From NCBI RefSeq assembly GCF_037975245.1, contig NC_092569.1:15807501-15871500 (forward strand): DNA of 64,000 bases. The letters run 5' to 3'. Positions 23,740 to 40,715 of the stretch are shown piece after piece (position 1 is the first letter of the stretch; every line of letters begins with the position of its first letter). A program made the position numbers and the translations under genes. The stretch comes from Apostichopus japonicus (lineage: Eukaryota; Echinodermata; Holothuroidea; Aspidochirotida; Stichopodidae). Below the pieces are notes generated by a model, which did no database searches, had not been told where the DNA came from, and saw only the letters and a list, made by a program, of their open reading frames with translations.

Positions 23740-26700
23740 ATGGAGCCTTCCGTGACTGTTCGCGCACTATTTGCATTCTTGTGCACAACAACGATCGCCT
23801 TTACGTCCTCGGAAGAAACGGTGAGTTAAACATTTTACAGTTTCTGTTCTTCTTTCTCATAAATCGTTGCGTCCACGTTTCTTTCTTGTTAGATGTTATA
23901 ATTTAAACCTGGGTAAACATGTTTTTACATGTTTCATTCTTGCTTGCTGGATTATATAATTTCCCACAAAAATTAAGAAAAGTTTTATTACTTGAAAGCC
24001 TTTTTTACAATTTCCAATACAATATTTTTGTTTTTAGTAGCTAATGCAGTTTGAATATTGCGACTGATATATTTTTCTTGCGAGTAACAATTCTTCTTCA
24101 ATAAATTCCTTCTTTCTAAAATAATAATCTATCTTCAGCAGCCTACAGAAGGATGTGTTTTGTTGTAAAATTTGCACTGCAACTTATCAAAAATAAATTG
24201 CATAACAAATTCTATTTTCTGCTTAGTTACATTTGAAATTTTACATTGCCTTGAGAAACGTTCTCTCATATTGTCAATTAACATCGCACGTTATCGCTTA
24301 TGTATCCCTAAATGTATATATTTAACCACTCGTCGCTGATTTGTGTAATATAACACTAACGCTTACAACTAGAATCGTATGTTTTACTTAATGGCTTAGA
24401 ACATAATCATTAATAATTCCAGAATAAAACAAACATTTGTGACAGTTATTTTAAGACATTTGAACAGTTATACCCTAACTAATTTAGCAACTTTCAAGTT
24501 ACAACGTTTCACTAAATTTCATTAACCATTATCAAGTCTCTATATTTCCTAACTAGATACGGATAACTGCCTCTTGACAAATCGATTTCACTACATTAGT
24601 ACGCTAAGTATTGACAAACTACAGTATAGGTTAATCGCACTCGAATAAACATTTACAAAAAAAAAACTTTAAATTTGATTAATTAAGTATTAAACCTTAA
24701 GCTTAAAAGTCTTTAATAGTAGCGAAAATATATAATAATAATCAGCAGTCCGCTTTCTGTTACATAAAATCACTCCACTTCTTGTCCAAGTGGCGCCTTT
24801 GCCGTTACGCGTGAACACTAGTCAAAGTTAAATATTTTAACAATCAATTGTATAATTAAGAAAATGTGTAAAAATTCTTGATCATTCCATTTCTTTTTCT
24901 CTTTGTCATATATTTTTTTAACTTATTGTTGAGCGTTAAAAACATAGGAAATTTATTGTCAATATATTCATATCTAACTCAAAGTATCAACAAAGTTGTT
25001 TCAATATTACAAGCGGAACTGTAAAATAATAAGGTTGTGTGCTATTGCACAAACATAGACTTTCATATAGTTACTTCGGAAATATCTATGCTGAAAAGTA
25101 ACACATAACAACTAACCCTTTCTGATAAAGTTTGTTATTAAAATTCGTCCTCTTTGTCCTTGTTTGTCCATCAACGTCATTTAACGAGACTTGGTTTATT
25201 TCGGATTTAGATTACTTAATTTTAATGTAGATTGAACAGATGTTTTCAAAACTTGCAACTATAATTTACTTATATTTTTCCAAATTATTTTTTTTTTCTT
25301 AGTAAGCATTGGTAAATCTTTGAAAGCAAACATGAACACCAATGCATTTTTTGCCTCGCTCGCTGATTTGGACTTAACAATTAGCTTCCATGCAATACTT
25401 GCACGGGTAAACTTCAATGGCTACAAATCTCTTGCAATAATATATTTTAGTCTATACCGTATTAACTTGTACAATTGCCAGAACTTTAAAATTATTGTTA
25501 GTTTAAGCTAATACCGTAAAAGCTATGTATCTATGTTTATCTCGTTCAAATTCGTCCTTCTCGTTGTCTTAAAAAGTACTTAAAAGTTCCAACTACCGCT
25601 CTCCCATGATTTTGATTAATATTTTCAGAGTAATACAAACATTTGTGAAATTTGTTTTAAGACATTTGAACAGTTATACCCTAACTATTTTAGAAACTTT
25701 CAAGTTACAACGTAGATCTCACTAAATTTCATTAACCATTACCAAGTCTCTATATTTCCTAACTAGATACGGATAACTGCCTCTTGACAAATCGATTTCA
25801 CTACATTAGTACGCTAGGTATTGACAAACTACAGTATAGGTTAATCGCACTCGAATAATCATTTACAAAAAAAAAACTTTAAATTTGATTATTTAAGTAT
25901 TCTACCTTTAGCTTGAAAGTCTTTAATTGTAGCGAAAATATATAATAATAATAATAATAATAATAATTGGAGTCCCTTTCTGTTACATAAAATCACTCCA
26001 CTTCTTTTCCAAGTGGCGCATTTGCCGCTACGCATGAACACTAGTCAAAGTTAAATATTTTAACTATCTATTGTATAATTGAGAAAATAGTTAACAATTC
26101 CTGATCATTCCATTTCTTTTTCTCTTTGTCGTATATGTTTTTAACTTATTGTTGAGCGTTAAAATCATAAGAAATTTATTGTCAATATATTCATATCTTA
26201 CTCAAAGTATCAACAAAGCTGTTTAAATATTACAGACGGAACTGTAAAATAATAACGTTGTGTGCTACATCACTATCATAGACTTTCACATAGTTACTTC
26301 GGAAATATCTATGGTGATAATGTAGACATAACAAATAACCCTTTCTGATAAAGTTTATAATTAAAATTCGTCCTCTTTGTCCTTGTTTGTCCATCAACGT
26401 CATTTAACGAAACTGAGTTTATTTTCGTGTTTAGATAACTTAATTTTAATGAAGAAAGAACAGATATTTTCAAAACTTGCTGAAATCATTTACTAACATA
26501 TTTTCAAATTAGTTTTATTTGATTTTTTTCTTAGTAAGCATTGGTAAATCTTTGAAAGGAAACATAAACACCAATGCATTTTTGCTTCGCTTTATTGAAC
26601 TTAACAGTTAGCTCCCATGCAATACTTACTTGAGTAAACTTCAAAGGCTACACATCACTTGCAATACTATACTTTACTCTATACCGTATGGTAACTTTTA

Positions 26701-29700
26701 CAATATTCAGAACTTTGAATTTGTTAGTTTAAACTAATAATATCTCTGTATCTATGTTTATCTCGTTTAAATTTGTCCTTCTAGTTGTCTTACAAAGTAC
26801 TTAGAAGTTCCAACTACCGCTCTTCCATGATTTTGAAGATTAATGCACAAGTATAGAGTTTATGTCCTTAAACTATGGAGCAAGTGGTTTTTAACTTGAC
26901 AATAAGACCCTTAAGTACAATATTTTGATATTCTTGGAATTTGAAAAGTTTCTGCATGGGAACTATACCATAGAGATTGTTGTCGACGATTTCGCATTAT
27001 GACGTTTACAACAATTGCATCCTTAATTCTTTTTCCTGTTTGTGTTATGTAAGGTTAACTCGGGTTGTAACAAAGATAAACCAGTATCGGATATTGCCAG
27101 GTACTTGCACATGTGTTAATTTTTAACGCTTTAGAATATTTGCAATTTAAAACCTTTTTTATTGTATTTACTTCGGCCAATATCTCATGTAAACCTATCG
27201 CATGCAATCGGTGCAATTCATACCCGTGCCGTATTTCAATGTCAACCAGTAGTGTATTTTCAGTTTTAAGAAAGGTTTTACTTAATAAATGCATTATTCG
27301 GTGTATACAATTTTCTGTCATATACTCAATTCCATTTCCAAAAGACACCAAGTGTTTGTTGTGTTTGTTTTACACATTAACTCACGTCGTATACTTTATT
27401 TATTGAAATAATTGTTTTGTTTAATCAAGCTAGAAAAGACTTGCAATTATCTTATAAGCGGTAGGCTCAAGTTAACATTTAACTCAAAATCCCTTCGTTA
27501 GTATTCAAAAAGATTAACTCTTTCACAATTAGGCTTTTCTTAATTGCAATCGTCATTAATTTATCACCTCTGACAACGCTGCGATAGTACCGTTGACCAT
27601 CTCTGAGTATATAGTGTAAGAAGTTTTTTCTATCAATTTGAGGATCTTTATCAATACAAAAAGCATTACTTAATTTCACTTTATGCAACCAAATAAAACG
27701 ATACAATTTTGATAACATAAACTTTCATTGTAAAATATAGCGGTATAATTATATTGCGACGTTGTCCACATTGCAATGTAGTGAATTCAACATTTAAAGA
27801 TTATTTGTCATGTTTTCTTCATACACCAAAGTTACTACTTCTAGAAAAATACAGACAAATCTCGATCTCAATTATATGCTCTGATGACTGTTAATATAAA
27901 AATTAATGTTCACAAACATATTTTGCTCACATTTTCGTTAATGTCAGAAAGTAAAATTCGAAATTCTTCAATCTCTAATAAGTTTTCATCGCTTACATAG
28001 TTTTGCGAAAAATATATTCTATTTTCATCTGTGTTCCTTGAATGTATAGCTAATATATTTGCAAATATTTCTGGTGCAATTAAGAAAACAAGAATACTAC
28101 ACTAATAGATTGAGTTTAAATTCTAGCCAATGTTTAGTCAAACAGCCACCTCCACTTTCCTCCACCCCCCCCCCCCCCAAATGATATATGGGATATATTT
28201 CCAGTCAATTCTGATGGTTTTTATACTCATTTCATCAAGTTGGGTACACATTTCAAAAATTAAAATTTAATAATTGTATCGCTGTAATGGATGAAGTTAT
28301 GAAACATCCTGACATAGGCAAGAATGTTTGTGAACAACCATTTAGATTATTAATCATTATGAAATTGCCTTTTCCAACATTCTTAATTTGCCTGTATATT
28401 ATTATTAGATAAATGAGATTGAAAAAGGGCAATAGTCCTTTACAAACAGTTGCAATAAATAAACATCACATATTGACATATATTTTTGATGACTCTTCTT
28501 CTCATTAAAAGAGTATTCATCGGAGAAGTTCACCTTCAACTACAGAGGACACTCAAAGTAAGATATTTCACCTTAACTGCTTTGTTTTTCATTCCATCTA
28601 TATATAAAAAAAATGTAATTAACCAAAATAAATGACTTTGTTATTTCCAAGATAACTTTTTGTTTTTGTTTCTGTTTCATTGACCGTATCTGGGTGAGAC
28701 AGCATTTAGTATGTTACTTTCGACGACTTACAACGATGCAAAAATTACAACCTTTTATACCGTGAACAAGACAAGAAATGTTGTGACAAATGTTTTAAAA
28801 TGTAAATAATATTGACTCCACCCCGCCCCGAAAAAAATAATAAAGCAAAAAATAGTTAGGGAATAGGACAGAGAGGGAGAGAAAGCAATGCACCGTATTC
28901 TAACACGAAAATAATATATGTACAAACTTTGACGTTAGGTTTCCATGTAACTTTTCAAGTTCCATCTTTCCTGTTGCGGTTTTAGCTATATCCTAAAATC
29001 ACATAGAATTGTCAATTTCTTGCAGGATTTTCTTTAACGGTGAAGTATTGTATACGGTGACTAGTTTTTGTAAAAAAAATTGAACACAAAGCATGTATAT
29101 TATATAAGTTTTTAATGTTTTTATATTTTTATTACAGTGGCCCATTACTTCTTTTATCAACGTTCTGAATATCCAAAGGACTGCCGAGACGTTCAAAGTC
29201 AATGTGCTACGTCCAACTCTAGCGGAGTATACATTATCAAGCCAGATGGATTTGAAGAACCATTTGAGGTGTACTGCAACAACAACGTTGGTGGAGGAGG
29301 CTGGACGGTATGTCTTAATGGAAATGTTGAAGTTATATTTTAAACGTGACAAAGCTTTTCGTTAGCATGTATGTATTATGACATGAAAATGTGTAGGGGT
29401 AATAAATAAGTCGTATCCTCCACTCAGCAACGAAATTTGGAAATAGCTATAATTTTCTTAGACGATCTTTCCTAATAGTTACATAAATGGATAACATAAA
29501 TTGTCCATTTCCTACTCGAGTACAATTGAGAGAATGTTTTTAATTGGTGATAGTGTACTCAATCTCTTCTGTTATAGGTCATACAACGCCGCGAAAACGG
29601 AGCTGTTAACTTCAATAGGAGTTGGTCACAGTATCAAGATGGATTTGGTTTCCTCTCAACTGAGTTTTGGCTCGGCAATGACAAGTTATCATATTTGACG

Positions 29701-32700
29701 AACCAAGCAGTCTACGAACTTCGTATGGATATAGAATTATCTAACGGAACTTCTTTCTATACAACATACAAAGGTTTTGGTATCACTGATGAATGGGGGC
29801 AATATAAGGTTACGCATATTGGACCACTCGAAAGTAATGCACGTAAGTAATACAATTAATAAAAAGTAAACACGTATCGTTAATAATAATACAACCATAA
29901 CTTTTTTCTGTACATCTAAGTCGTTTTCTACAATCTGCAAAACTTTAAATGTAATTCCTTGTTATTTTACTATTTAACTGTCAAAATTGGATGTATTTTC
30001 TTGGTCTTACCAACTGACAGCTACATTTTCATCTACATGTCCAATGAACATGATCTACGGAACATGTACTTGCCAAGTAACATGTGAAGATCCCGACGGA
30101 CAATCTGGTTGTAATAATGACTGTTTTGGTACTGAGGGCTGTACTTGTCCAGCTGGTTTCTTAATGCAAGGGAGTGACTGTATCAGTGCGAGTGAATGCG
30201 GGTGTTTTGTGGCAGAGGCCAACCTGGTTATACCAGTGAGTATCTGCACGAATTTCACTTCAATATCACATGACTATGTAAATAGAACAGAAATTTAAGC
30301 TAACTGACCATGCGTTAACACTTCTCACGACACCCCCCCCCCCCCAAATTTTTAATGAATTACATTTTTATATTTTCATTAATTAACTTGTAGAGTGGGC
30401 AAACATACGTTAACGATGACTGCACGCAAAAGTGTTCTTGTAACGATAACCAACTGACCTGTGCAGCCTACAGCTGTAGTACCAATGCTGTGTGTGATGT
30501 CAGAGATGGAGTACGACAGTGTTATTGTAATGAGGGATATGACGGTGACGGTGAAAATTGTCCACCCTCGGAGTCCTATAGAGACTGTCAGGATGTTTAT
30601 GACGCTGACCATAGGCAAGATGGCGTATATACAATCATGCCTACTGGATGGCCTGGTTTACCATTCGACGTAAATTGTAAAATGGAAAACGGCGGAGGAT
30701 GGACCGTAAGTCTTCATTGAAACACTTTGAATTTTTCGAGTATGTTTCTGTGAATTTTTTGTACGTGTTAGTCTATTGTAAACGCTAATGGAAGTACGAG
30801 TTTATGTTATCGGTTTGGTTGCACTTTAATATTCCTTACTATGGATTCAGTTTATTTAAAGTACTTGAATAAATGATAACGGTGACAACCCTTAAAATTA
30901 ACCTCCTCCTAAGAAAACAAAAACAACGCTAAGAAATGTCTTAAGTATATCAGACTGAAATATCATCCTATAGATATATAGTCGTGCGGTATTCTGAGTT
31001 TGAGTGTGTCTATCACCATGCAACACTACTCCCATTATAACCTTTCTATCATTATTCTTACCCGCTATCCTTCCAGGTGATTCAACGTCGCAACGATGGC
31101 TCTTCTAGCTTTGATCAAAACTGGGCTGCGTACAAAAACGGGTTTGGTGACAGCCGGAACTTTTGGTTAGGAAATGAAAAGCTTCATTACTTGACGAACC
31201 AAAGAAACTACAAGCTTCGCTTTGATATCACGACTTCTAGTGGATCGGCTAAATATGCTGAGTATACAGAATTTCAAATCGAGTCTGAAAGCAGCAACTA
31301 CACAATGAATAAACTGGGCACTCACAGTGGAACTACAGGTTTGTTGCATGTGTGATATTTGAGCCTTGCCTTAGAAAATAGGTGAAGTTAAAGTTACTAG
31401 TTTGTTAACAATAAACTTTATGAGAAAATGCTAGTAACGGTTTCAACGCATCTTGATGTTAAATAATAATTCTAAAATATGTTCTAAGTACATTGGATCA
31501 GAAACCCTTACAAAGAGGGTTTGGTGTAACACCCCACCCCCTTTCACAAGTCACACCACCGTTTCTACGGTTGTATAGACGAGATATTTAAAAAGCCGAT
31601 GATCAATTTCTGGGTACGTATAATAAAATGCACGCATTAATTAGAACAAAACAGAAACACAAACAAAACAAAAATGAATAGATAATACCACGAATATTGA
31701 ACCATCCTAATTAGTTGCAATTGACGTGAAGAACCATCATTACATTCGCCAGTTTAGGTGTTTTAATATTGGAAGAGCAAAGAAGGTTTGTCCCGAACAG
31801 GATTTGAGCCAGTGATCTGAACAATTGCGAAAAAAATTATCGTCCCATCTGGACCCGTTACTTTAAAGAACAGTATAGCGTTAGATAGTTACCGTATCAC
31901 CGTATCAATTGGATACCGTTGGTATCATTTACAAAATATTGAAGTAGTCTGACTAGCTGATGAAAGAGAATATCTGCTGAATGAGCAAGAACCAGCCTAA
32001 GAACAGGAAATGTCATGGAAGAGAAATACGACCATATATATTCATAGAACCATTAACAGAGAATGAAGGTTTCCAGTAAACACATACTACTAACATAATA
32101 ATGTTTCTTACAAGATCTATGAAATAATTATACCAAGAAGAGCCACACACCCTGTTTGCAGACAAATACAACCTTAGACATAGATGCAATTACAATGAGA
32201 GAAGCCCAGGATTTAGAACTCATTTACAATCAAACACAATTATTAATTTAATCATAATATTTAATATCATTAGACAATAAGTTCTTCTTAGACAAGCCAA
32301 GTTTTCATATTAAAAATTAATCATTTAAATTCAAATCAATGGTCACCTCTATTGAGAAGTAAACCTGATTAAAATAAAGAGCAATAAAGAATAAATCAAC
32401 TCATGAAGTATCTATGATGATCACGGAAATATCCCATTAAAAATGAATTCTGAATCTCTTTCAATGTGAATCCTCACCCTCCCCCCCCCCTTCCCAGTAT
32501 ACTGTAAAACTTATGTTATGTCCCAACAAAAGTGTGCAATATAACAGGTTATTTACACTGTTGTTTAATGACCAAGTATTAACCATTGATTGTTCTTACT
32601 GTTTTCCTTCACAGGTTATAAACTCTATTATAGCAAAGGAAAACAATTCAGCACGCATGACCGAGACAATGACGCCTGCGATACCTTCAACTGCGCAGAG

Positions 32701-32934
32701 ACGCACAAAAGCGGCTGGTGGCACTTTGATTATTATTGCTCCTATTGTTATAGTTATGGCTATTGTTATTATTTCCAATTAAGCAGCAGCTGCCAGTCAT
32801 ATTGTACGCTTGACAACCTCAATGGTGTCTACAATGGTGTCAACGGAGAAATGATCTTCTCTGAGTTTTATTCTCATTATCAATACTACTGCAGCCTCCA
32901 GTTCGTTGAAATGAAAATTCGGCCATCCTCTTGA
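23740..32934 (+). CDS. Gene B: secreted protein with two fibrinogen domains, TIL/TILa and EGF-like modules (8 exons)
   Basis: Exons: 23740-23820; 28512-28557; 29138-29307; 29578-29842; 30021-30235; 30394-30705; 31077-31338; 32615-32934. Total 1671 nt, 556 residues, no internal stop, all introns GT-AG. The signal peptide is MEPSVTVRALFAFLCTTTIA. The linker reads SIHRRSSPSTTEDTQ and joins M-AHYFFYQRSEYPKDC. FReD-1 keeps the Cys lost in gene A and again ends after HIGPLESNA. The following intron is only 178 bases, so no third FReD-1 exon can be hidden there. The TIL, TILa and EGF-like parts match gene A; the EGF end reads GYDGDGENCPPSES, two residues longer than in A. FReD-2 carries FSTHDRDND and GWWH, then a Tyr/Cys-rich loop that differs from A (begins FDYYCSYCYSYG), then NLNGVYNG and FVEMKIRPSS. 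The start codon lies 26 bases after the hAT target duplication, so the leader probably contains the element. Confidence 0.88.
23821..28511 (+). other. Intron 1 of gene B
   Basis: 4.7 kb. It contains two tandem copies of the block present once in gene A: gacatttgaacagttata begins at 24455 and again at 25661 (period about 1206), and atacggataactg recurs at about the same spacing. A poly-C run lies near 28165. No exon recognised other than the linker that ends the intron. Confidence 0.65.
24414..26826. repeat. Two tandem copies of a 1.2-kb intron block (gene B)
   Basis: First copy about 24414-25620, second about 25620-26826. The junction lies near ccatgattttgattaatatt. The copies differ by scattered substitutions and small gaps, including the length of a (TAA)n run (short near 24733, longer near 25941). 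Confidence 0.75.
31339..32614 (+). other. Intron 7 of gene B
   Basis: 1.28 kb, aligned with intron 7 of gene A throughout. A poly-C tract lies at about 32474-32488. Nothing coding seen. Confidence 0.6.
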
Positions 32935-34810
<1,876 letters not shown>

Positions 34811-35580
34811 AATGAAAAAAGAAGGAAAAGAGACAACAAAGGGGGACCGTTAAGCAGGGAGAATTTGGAAGACAACGTAAAGAGATCTAACACAAAGTTT
34901 TAAAATGTGGAAATTCCCATACGTGTCTTCAAACTACCAATATTATAGGATACCTACTTAAGGGCAGAATTTATTACCTGCCTTTATTCTCTTGATTTGG
35001 CTGGTGAATTCTCTAAATTTGACAGATTGTGTTACACATATCTGGCAAACCTGCTGTAGGCTATAAACTTCCAACTGATACTGAAGTCCACCCTACTGTA
35101 TAGCTTCCAGGGACTCAGCCCCTGGATCCCACTCAGACAGCGCAAAGCGTTCTCGTTGACAAGTCATTAAATTTAATCAGCCCCACCCCCTAAGATGAAA
35201 TTCTGAATATGCGCTTGACTTTCTATACATTATATCAAGTGCCTTTTTTTCGGTTGGACTCTTCCTTCAAAAATTTCGCAGATGGATCTGGAGTCAACTT
35301 TTAAATTTGGTTAAGAAACATTCATAACAGCACCGTTACCATGGTTTCAAGTGTTTAGGAATGGGGCCAATTGCAAAGGTACGAAACTTGTCCCAACCAC
35401 TCGAACATATTTCACCCCTCCATCAGCCCCTCACCCCAGGTGAAAAGTCTGGTTACAACACTGCTAAAGAATAAACATATTTTACCGAGTAAATACCTTA
35501 GGATAGAGAAAACGTCAATATTTTATGATTATATCTTTCATAGTAATGCGTTGAAAAGTAAAAAGAAGAACTTTGAATTG

Positions 35581-35712
35581 GAAGACATTCGTACGACTGA
35601 AAACCTCAACGCTGTGTTCAATGGATGCAACGAAGAAAAGATTTCCTCTCGCTATTATTATTATTACTGGAACGTCCTATTCGTTGAGATGCAAATAAAA
35701 CCTTACCATTGA
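35581..35712 (+). pseudogene. Relic of a last FReD exon (unit C)
   Basis: The frame reads EDIRTTENLNAVFNGCNEEK, then ISSRYYYYYWN and VLFVEMQIKPYH to a stop. It matches the end of the final FReD exon of genes A to C (NLNGVYNG, Tyr-rich stretch, FVEMKIRPSS) and the relic at 3053-3148. It is better preserved at the C-terminal end than the unit A relic. The calcium-site part upstream is not recognisable. Open reading continues upstream to 35371, but that stretch has no FReD character. No companion exons were found nearby. Confidence 0.7.
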
Positions 35713-38700
35713 AACATTCACTAAAAAATGTCTAGTTTGAGAGTGAATGACAACTTGAAAAATCGGAGCAAAGACCAATAGAATAGTCACTGCTCTACTG
35801 GTGAGTCATTCATCACTGCAAATAACTACGAGACTTAAACACTACTTTAATGGCAATAAACAAAGTAATAAGAAAAAGAAAGTGTTTCGTGCTTTTCTTT
35901 AAATTGTAAAAGTTTGTAAAAAGAGAACCAGAGACACCAGTCGTACACACCATACACATCGAAATTCATAAATAGTTATTAGCATAACATTGCGTGTAGA
36001 CATTGTACTATTGACATAAGTTGTAGTCTAAATGTGTCACATATATCTCATCTTTGTTTCGTGTGTTTGGTAACCAGAACCCGCTCTATACATGACTTAA
36101 TGAAATAAAATGCTATGTTAACATTTGAAACATTACTCAACAACGTCTTCAACATAATAAAGGCGAAAATGCCTGAACTTACATGATTGGTACTGTTGTG
36201 TTCTCTATATCAAAATGCATTCGAAATACAGCTTACCAAGTATACATGTATGTTGTACGAGATCCACATAGGATGCACCTATTTTAAGTTAAGCTGACCC
36301 TATGTAAGCTTGTTCGCCCGCCTGGGAAACAATAGCAGAGAATGTTGGTATCCGTCACTTCTTTTGTCTTCTCTGCAATTAATCAGAAGACTGAAAGAGA
36401 GTCTTCGGAGCAATTTTCTCCCAACCCTTTTCAAAATACAACAAAATCGTTTCTGATTATGTTGCTGACTATTTTAACATTGAGCGTTTGATATTTCGGG
36501 CTCCACATCTAATAAAATGAATCAGTATTTTTTGAATATAGCTATTCTAAACTTCGAAAGAAGGTTATTCCAGTTTATCACCGGAGAGTTTAAATTTATA
36601 TTAACCTCGTGTATATGTATCATATCATAATGTGTTTTACATATTATGTGTAAGGTACATCTGCGTTTAGTCCCTAATCGCACACTATATTCACAAAACA
36701 AAGACGTTATATATGAGATTTCAATTGAGGGAATATAGCTTACAATATACTTTAAATAATCAAGATGGTTAACCACATATCTCATAGTTTTCCAAATCGT
36801 ACGGAAACGGCCTGTCTTTTATCAAGTCGGTTGCTAATTAGGACTAATTTCGGAACATTTCCAATTTGATGTTTACATTAGTGATATAAATAATGAAATA
36901 ACAGTGTTTAGTCTGTTTATTGTAGCACATTTTGTAAAGATATATCCTTCTAGCTTAGTAATTTTATTTGCTAGATTTTTTTGCAGAAACAAACTTTATT
37001 TTATTGACATGTTTAAAATTGGGTACTTATTATTCAAGACATGACGCATTCCAACCCCCCAATCTCCCCACCCGCCAATCTCAAATGCTCAATGAATAAC
37101 GAGGGAACGAATCAAGAACTCACTGAATATCTGTCTTAAATATTGGGAAAATCCGGCAGTATTAGAAATATAGCATGCATTCCTGTTTTGTAATTAAAAA
37201 TAGCGGCCCCTTTTCTAATTGACGATGTGTTAGCCAGTAAATTATAATCGCTTACTGAACTTTCATTATATTTGGTATAATATTTGTACAAATATGGGCA
37301 ATATTTTCTACGCTGGTATTAACATAGAAGGAAATATTTGTTTACACTTATTTGAAATTTCGAATCAATTTAAAAATAACATATCGTTCTATGATATTTT
37401 TCATTGAAAATAATATTAGGAGCGTTCCACCTATTCATCGGTAATAACTATTCGTTGCAAATTATAGTAACGGTTTAAGAAATTCCTGCAATAGTTCATT
37501 ACTAAACAGGGCACACATTGCGCTTGTCTTGCCACAGGTTATTACGTCATGCGTTGTTACATTTCTTGTTATTTTTTATTACATTTTGCGTCAACATGTT
37601 ATTACATAACTCGTTAAATGCGTTTTGCACCAAAAACTAGTACACGTTCAGAAAAGAAAACATTTTGCGGTGCACATATCTGGTTAACATTACATTTTGT
37701 GTCAATTATTACATTTTCAATGACAATATTCAATATATGTTGACTGATTCACAGACTAAAGGGTATGTTGATAATTCTGGGTATAGTTAATAATGTCACG
37801 GGTTTACAGCATTTTTGCATAAGTTGCCTCAGAGGAATAGCAGTATTACCAAGCAGTGTGCTCATGCAATAAATATTCCAAACTCGGTGTAAACTATTAT
37901 TGTCATGTATAACATAAAGCCCATGAAAGGACGTCCCATTATATTCCACTTACTTTATTATCTCAACTGTCAATAAATGTGCTATGTAACTGTACGTCAG
38001 TAATGCGGAAAATTACGACCATAACATTCAAACAGACCGATATTATAATAATTCTGTTTACTTAAAATTTTAGATACATGGGAATAGCAACGTCATATCA
38101 GTCGTTAGCTTGAATATATTAGCAACGCACTGTGTTACGTACGGTAGTTATCATATGCTGGATTGTTTCTAAAACGATCGAGAATATAGACATTTTCTCT
38201 GTGTTCACATTTGATAACATGTAAGATAAAATATTATATCCTTTTTCGATACCGCTGTACTAGTGGGGTGATCAGCTTCATGGTGCACCCTTTTGCTTGT
38301 GTGTCATAAGTAAGGATTTCTTCCCCATGAAGATATACATTGTTTGATTCTTAAAATGCAATCAAACCATAAATAAACTATGTATACAATTTTAATAACG
38401 AAGATGAACACGATCTCGTGTTCTGCTACATTGTACTGAAGATAACACAGACTGATCTTATTTGATGTTGAAATATGACTTCATATTAACAAAAGTCACT
38501 ATTAGTTATGACTTCGTATTAACAGAGGGCGCCAACGAACTTCAGTATTATGTTAGAATATCAAATATGGCTGAACACTGTCCTTAAAGATGTCGGCATA
38601 CCACAACCATGATTGTCACATTAACTTAACCCCGCGGTGGGCCCGAAATAGAACTTGCTGGATCCCATTGTCATATTCTACCCATTCCGCAGGGCTATAA

Positions 38701-40715
38701 CACTGATTGGTGTACCAACTTCTGTTCACTTTGGATTGGATTCTGACTGGAGCAATATGCTAACGAACGGTAATATGTTTTGGGGTGTTCTGGTTTCGAG
38801 CTTGTGTACAACATTTGTCTATAGTTATTTCCCACAACTTTGTAGGGCGAGTTTTCGTCATCACCTGGCCTGACTGGACAGATCGAGATTTACATAGACT
38901 ATAACATTCTCGTTATGCTTCAATAACGGTCATTTAACACAATCCATTTATCCAGATACCATCAAGATTTTTAGTCTAGACTTCAATATCTACTAACTTA
39001 AATTACCACTGTTATTGTTCGGAAGTGTTTATTTGTTTACGCTAGAAATTCTTTCCGTTTATCATAAACTTCCCCAAACAATAATCTGCACAAGGTTATA
39101 AACGTAATAGAAAATCACGATTGAAATGAGACAAATTTATGTGTGCCAAATATGCAATTTTATTTTGGAAAATTTAGTTTGTTTCAAGGCCGTTAAGTAA
39201 AGATATCTTACAATGTAAATATGCAAGTATCGTTGGTCATCTATAAGTTTATCCCTTCTTTTGTCAATGATAAGACATTGCTTAGTTGTTAAGTAGCCAA
39301 AGAAATAAGAAACTAGGCACGTATGCAGATGTTGGCATCAAGCTTTTTCTTGTGTGTTGTCGAATCTGCGAACTTTCCCTTTTGTTATATCGATGTGATG
39401 ATGTTCTACCAGCATAAACATTACAGGGTAATACAGGGTTGGGGTCAGTTGCCCAAAATTAGCAACATTCAAGCATACATCCTGTAGGCCGTGAAAGCCT
39501 TTATATAATTGGTAGAGTTCAAGAATCATCATCGCTTGGGATGTGGTAATGTCTTGCATGGCAGGCAGGTAGCCAGTGTTCGTGGTGTGAAGGGACAAAC
39601 AAACTTAAGGATAAGATGTTGTCGTCCAGAGAAGGGCCTAAGCAGACATTTATCACCTTTGGGAATTTAATTAAAAACAGAGGGTGCCTAGATGCAACAA
39701 GGTGCTATATTTTGCAACTGTTTAATCAAATTATTGAAGGATTTTCAACTGCATATATTTACTATTGGAGGAATACTTCGTGATTTTTTTGAAATTGTCT
39801 GTCTGCCAGTGGAGAGGAGATGATTGGGCCTCTTGATTTCTTCTGGGGATTGAAACCGCAAAAGGTGAACGTTGTTGCACCCTTGATCTACCCTCTGTAT
39901 CGATTTCAAATTTTAGGTGGGAGGCGGGGGCGGGGGGTCACCAGATTTGTCTTAGATCCGTTATGGGGAAAGATTTTAGCAAACGTGCTTACTTTGGTAA
40001 ATGGGAAATGATGATATTATTTCCATCATCTACAATACATTTTGTAGTAGAATTTCAAACCTCCCAATGCACTTCCACGCTTCTGATAAACCACTGGTTC
40101 TTTGTATGAATTTGTGTAGGTGAGTATGAAAATTACATATACTAAATAAGAGAGGGAAAAGAAATGAAGAGAGTAGAAGACGTTGTTTCCACGAAATGTT
40201 CGAATTATTTGATACCTGTAATAAAGGTTGTATACAAAATGCTTGCCGTATATTTAACATCACAAGCACTTTGTATGATGATAGTATAGACCGCAGAAAC
40301 TAAAGGCTAACGAAAATGGAATATCATTACTGTTTCCTTACATTTTTCAATTTTTCAACTGTTCTATGATCAAATTGAATACAAAATCTACATATTTCAT
40401 GGGGGCAGATATTTGTAACACATTAAGACGTACGGTTAAGTGTCTTATTCAAACAAATGAGAATAATCTTGTAATACTTAATCCGCTTCCTTGCATTAAA
40501 TAAACACATCTACAAAGCTGTAGATTGCAAATTCTCGTACAATGTGTAAATATTTCCGCAACGTGACGTAACATGTATCATTCTTTCTTGACCGACTGAA
40601 GGTTATCATATGGGATGGGTGCCTTGGAATCCTTATCTGTTTACAACTGAAAGACGGTGTGACGACGTATAAGTACAATGCAATCTGGCTGTAAGACATC
40701 GTCATTTTAAAACTT
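35713..40715. other. Intergenic DNA of unit C
   Basis: Aligns with units A and B in pieces. It retains both the segment missing from A (matching 17400-18520) and the segment missing from B (matching 3425-4668). No conserved open frame or RNA gene recognised. Confidence 0.6.
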
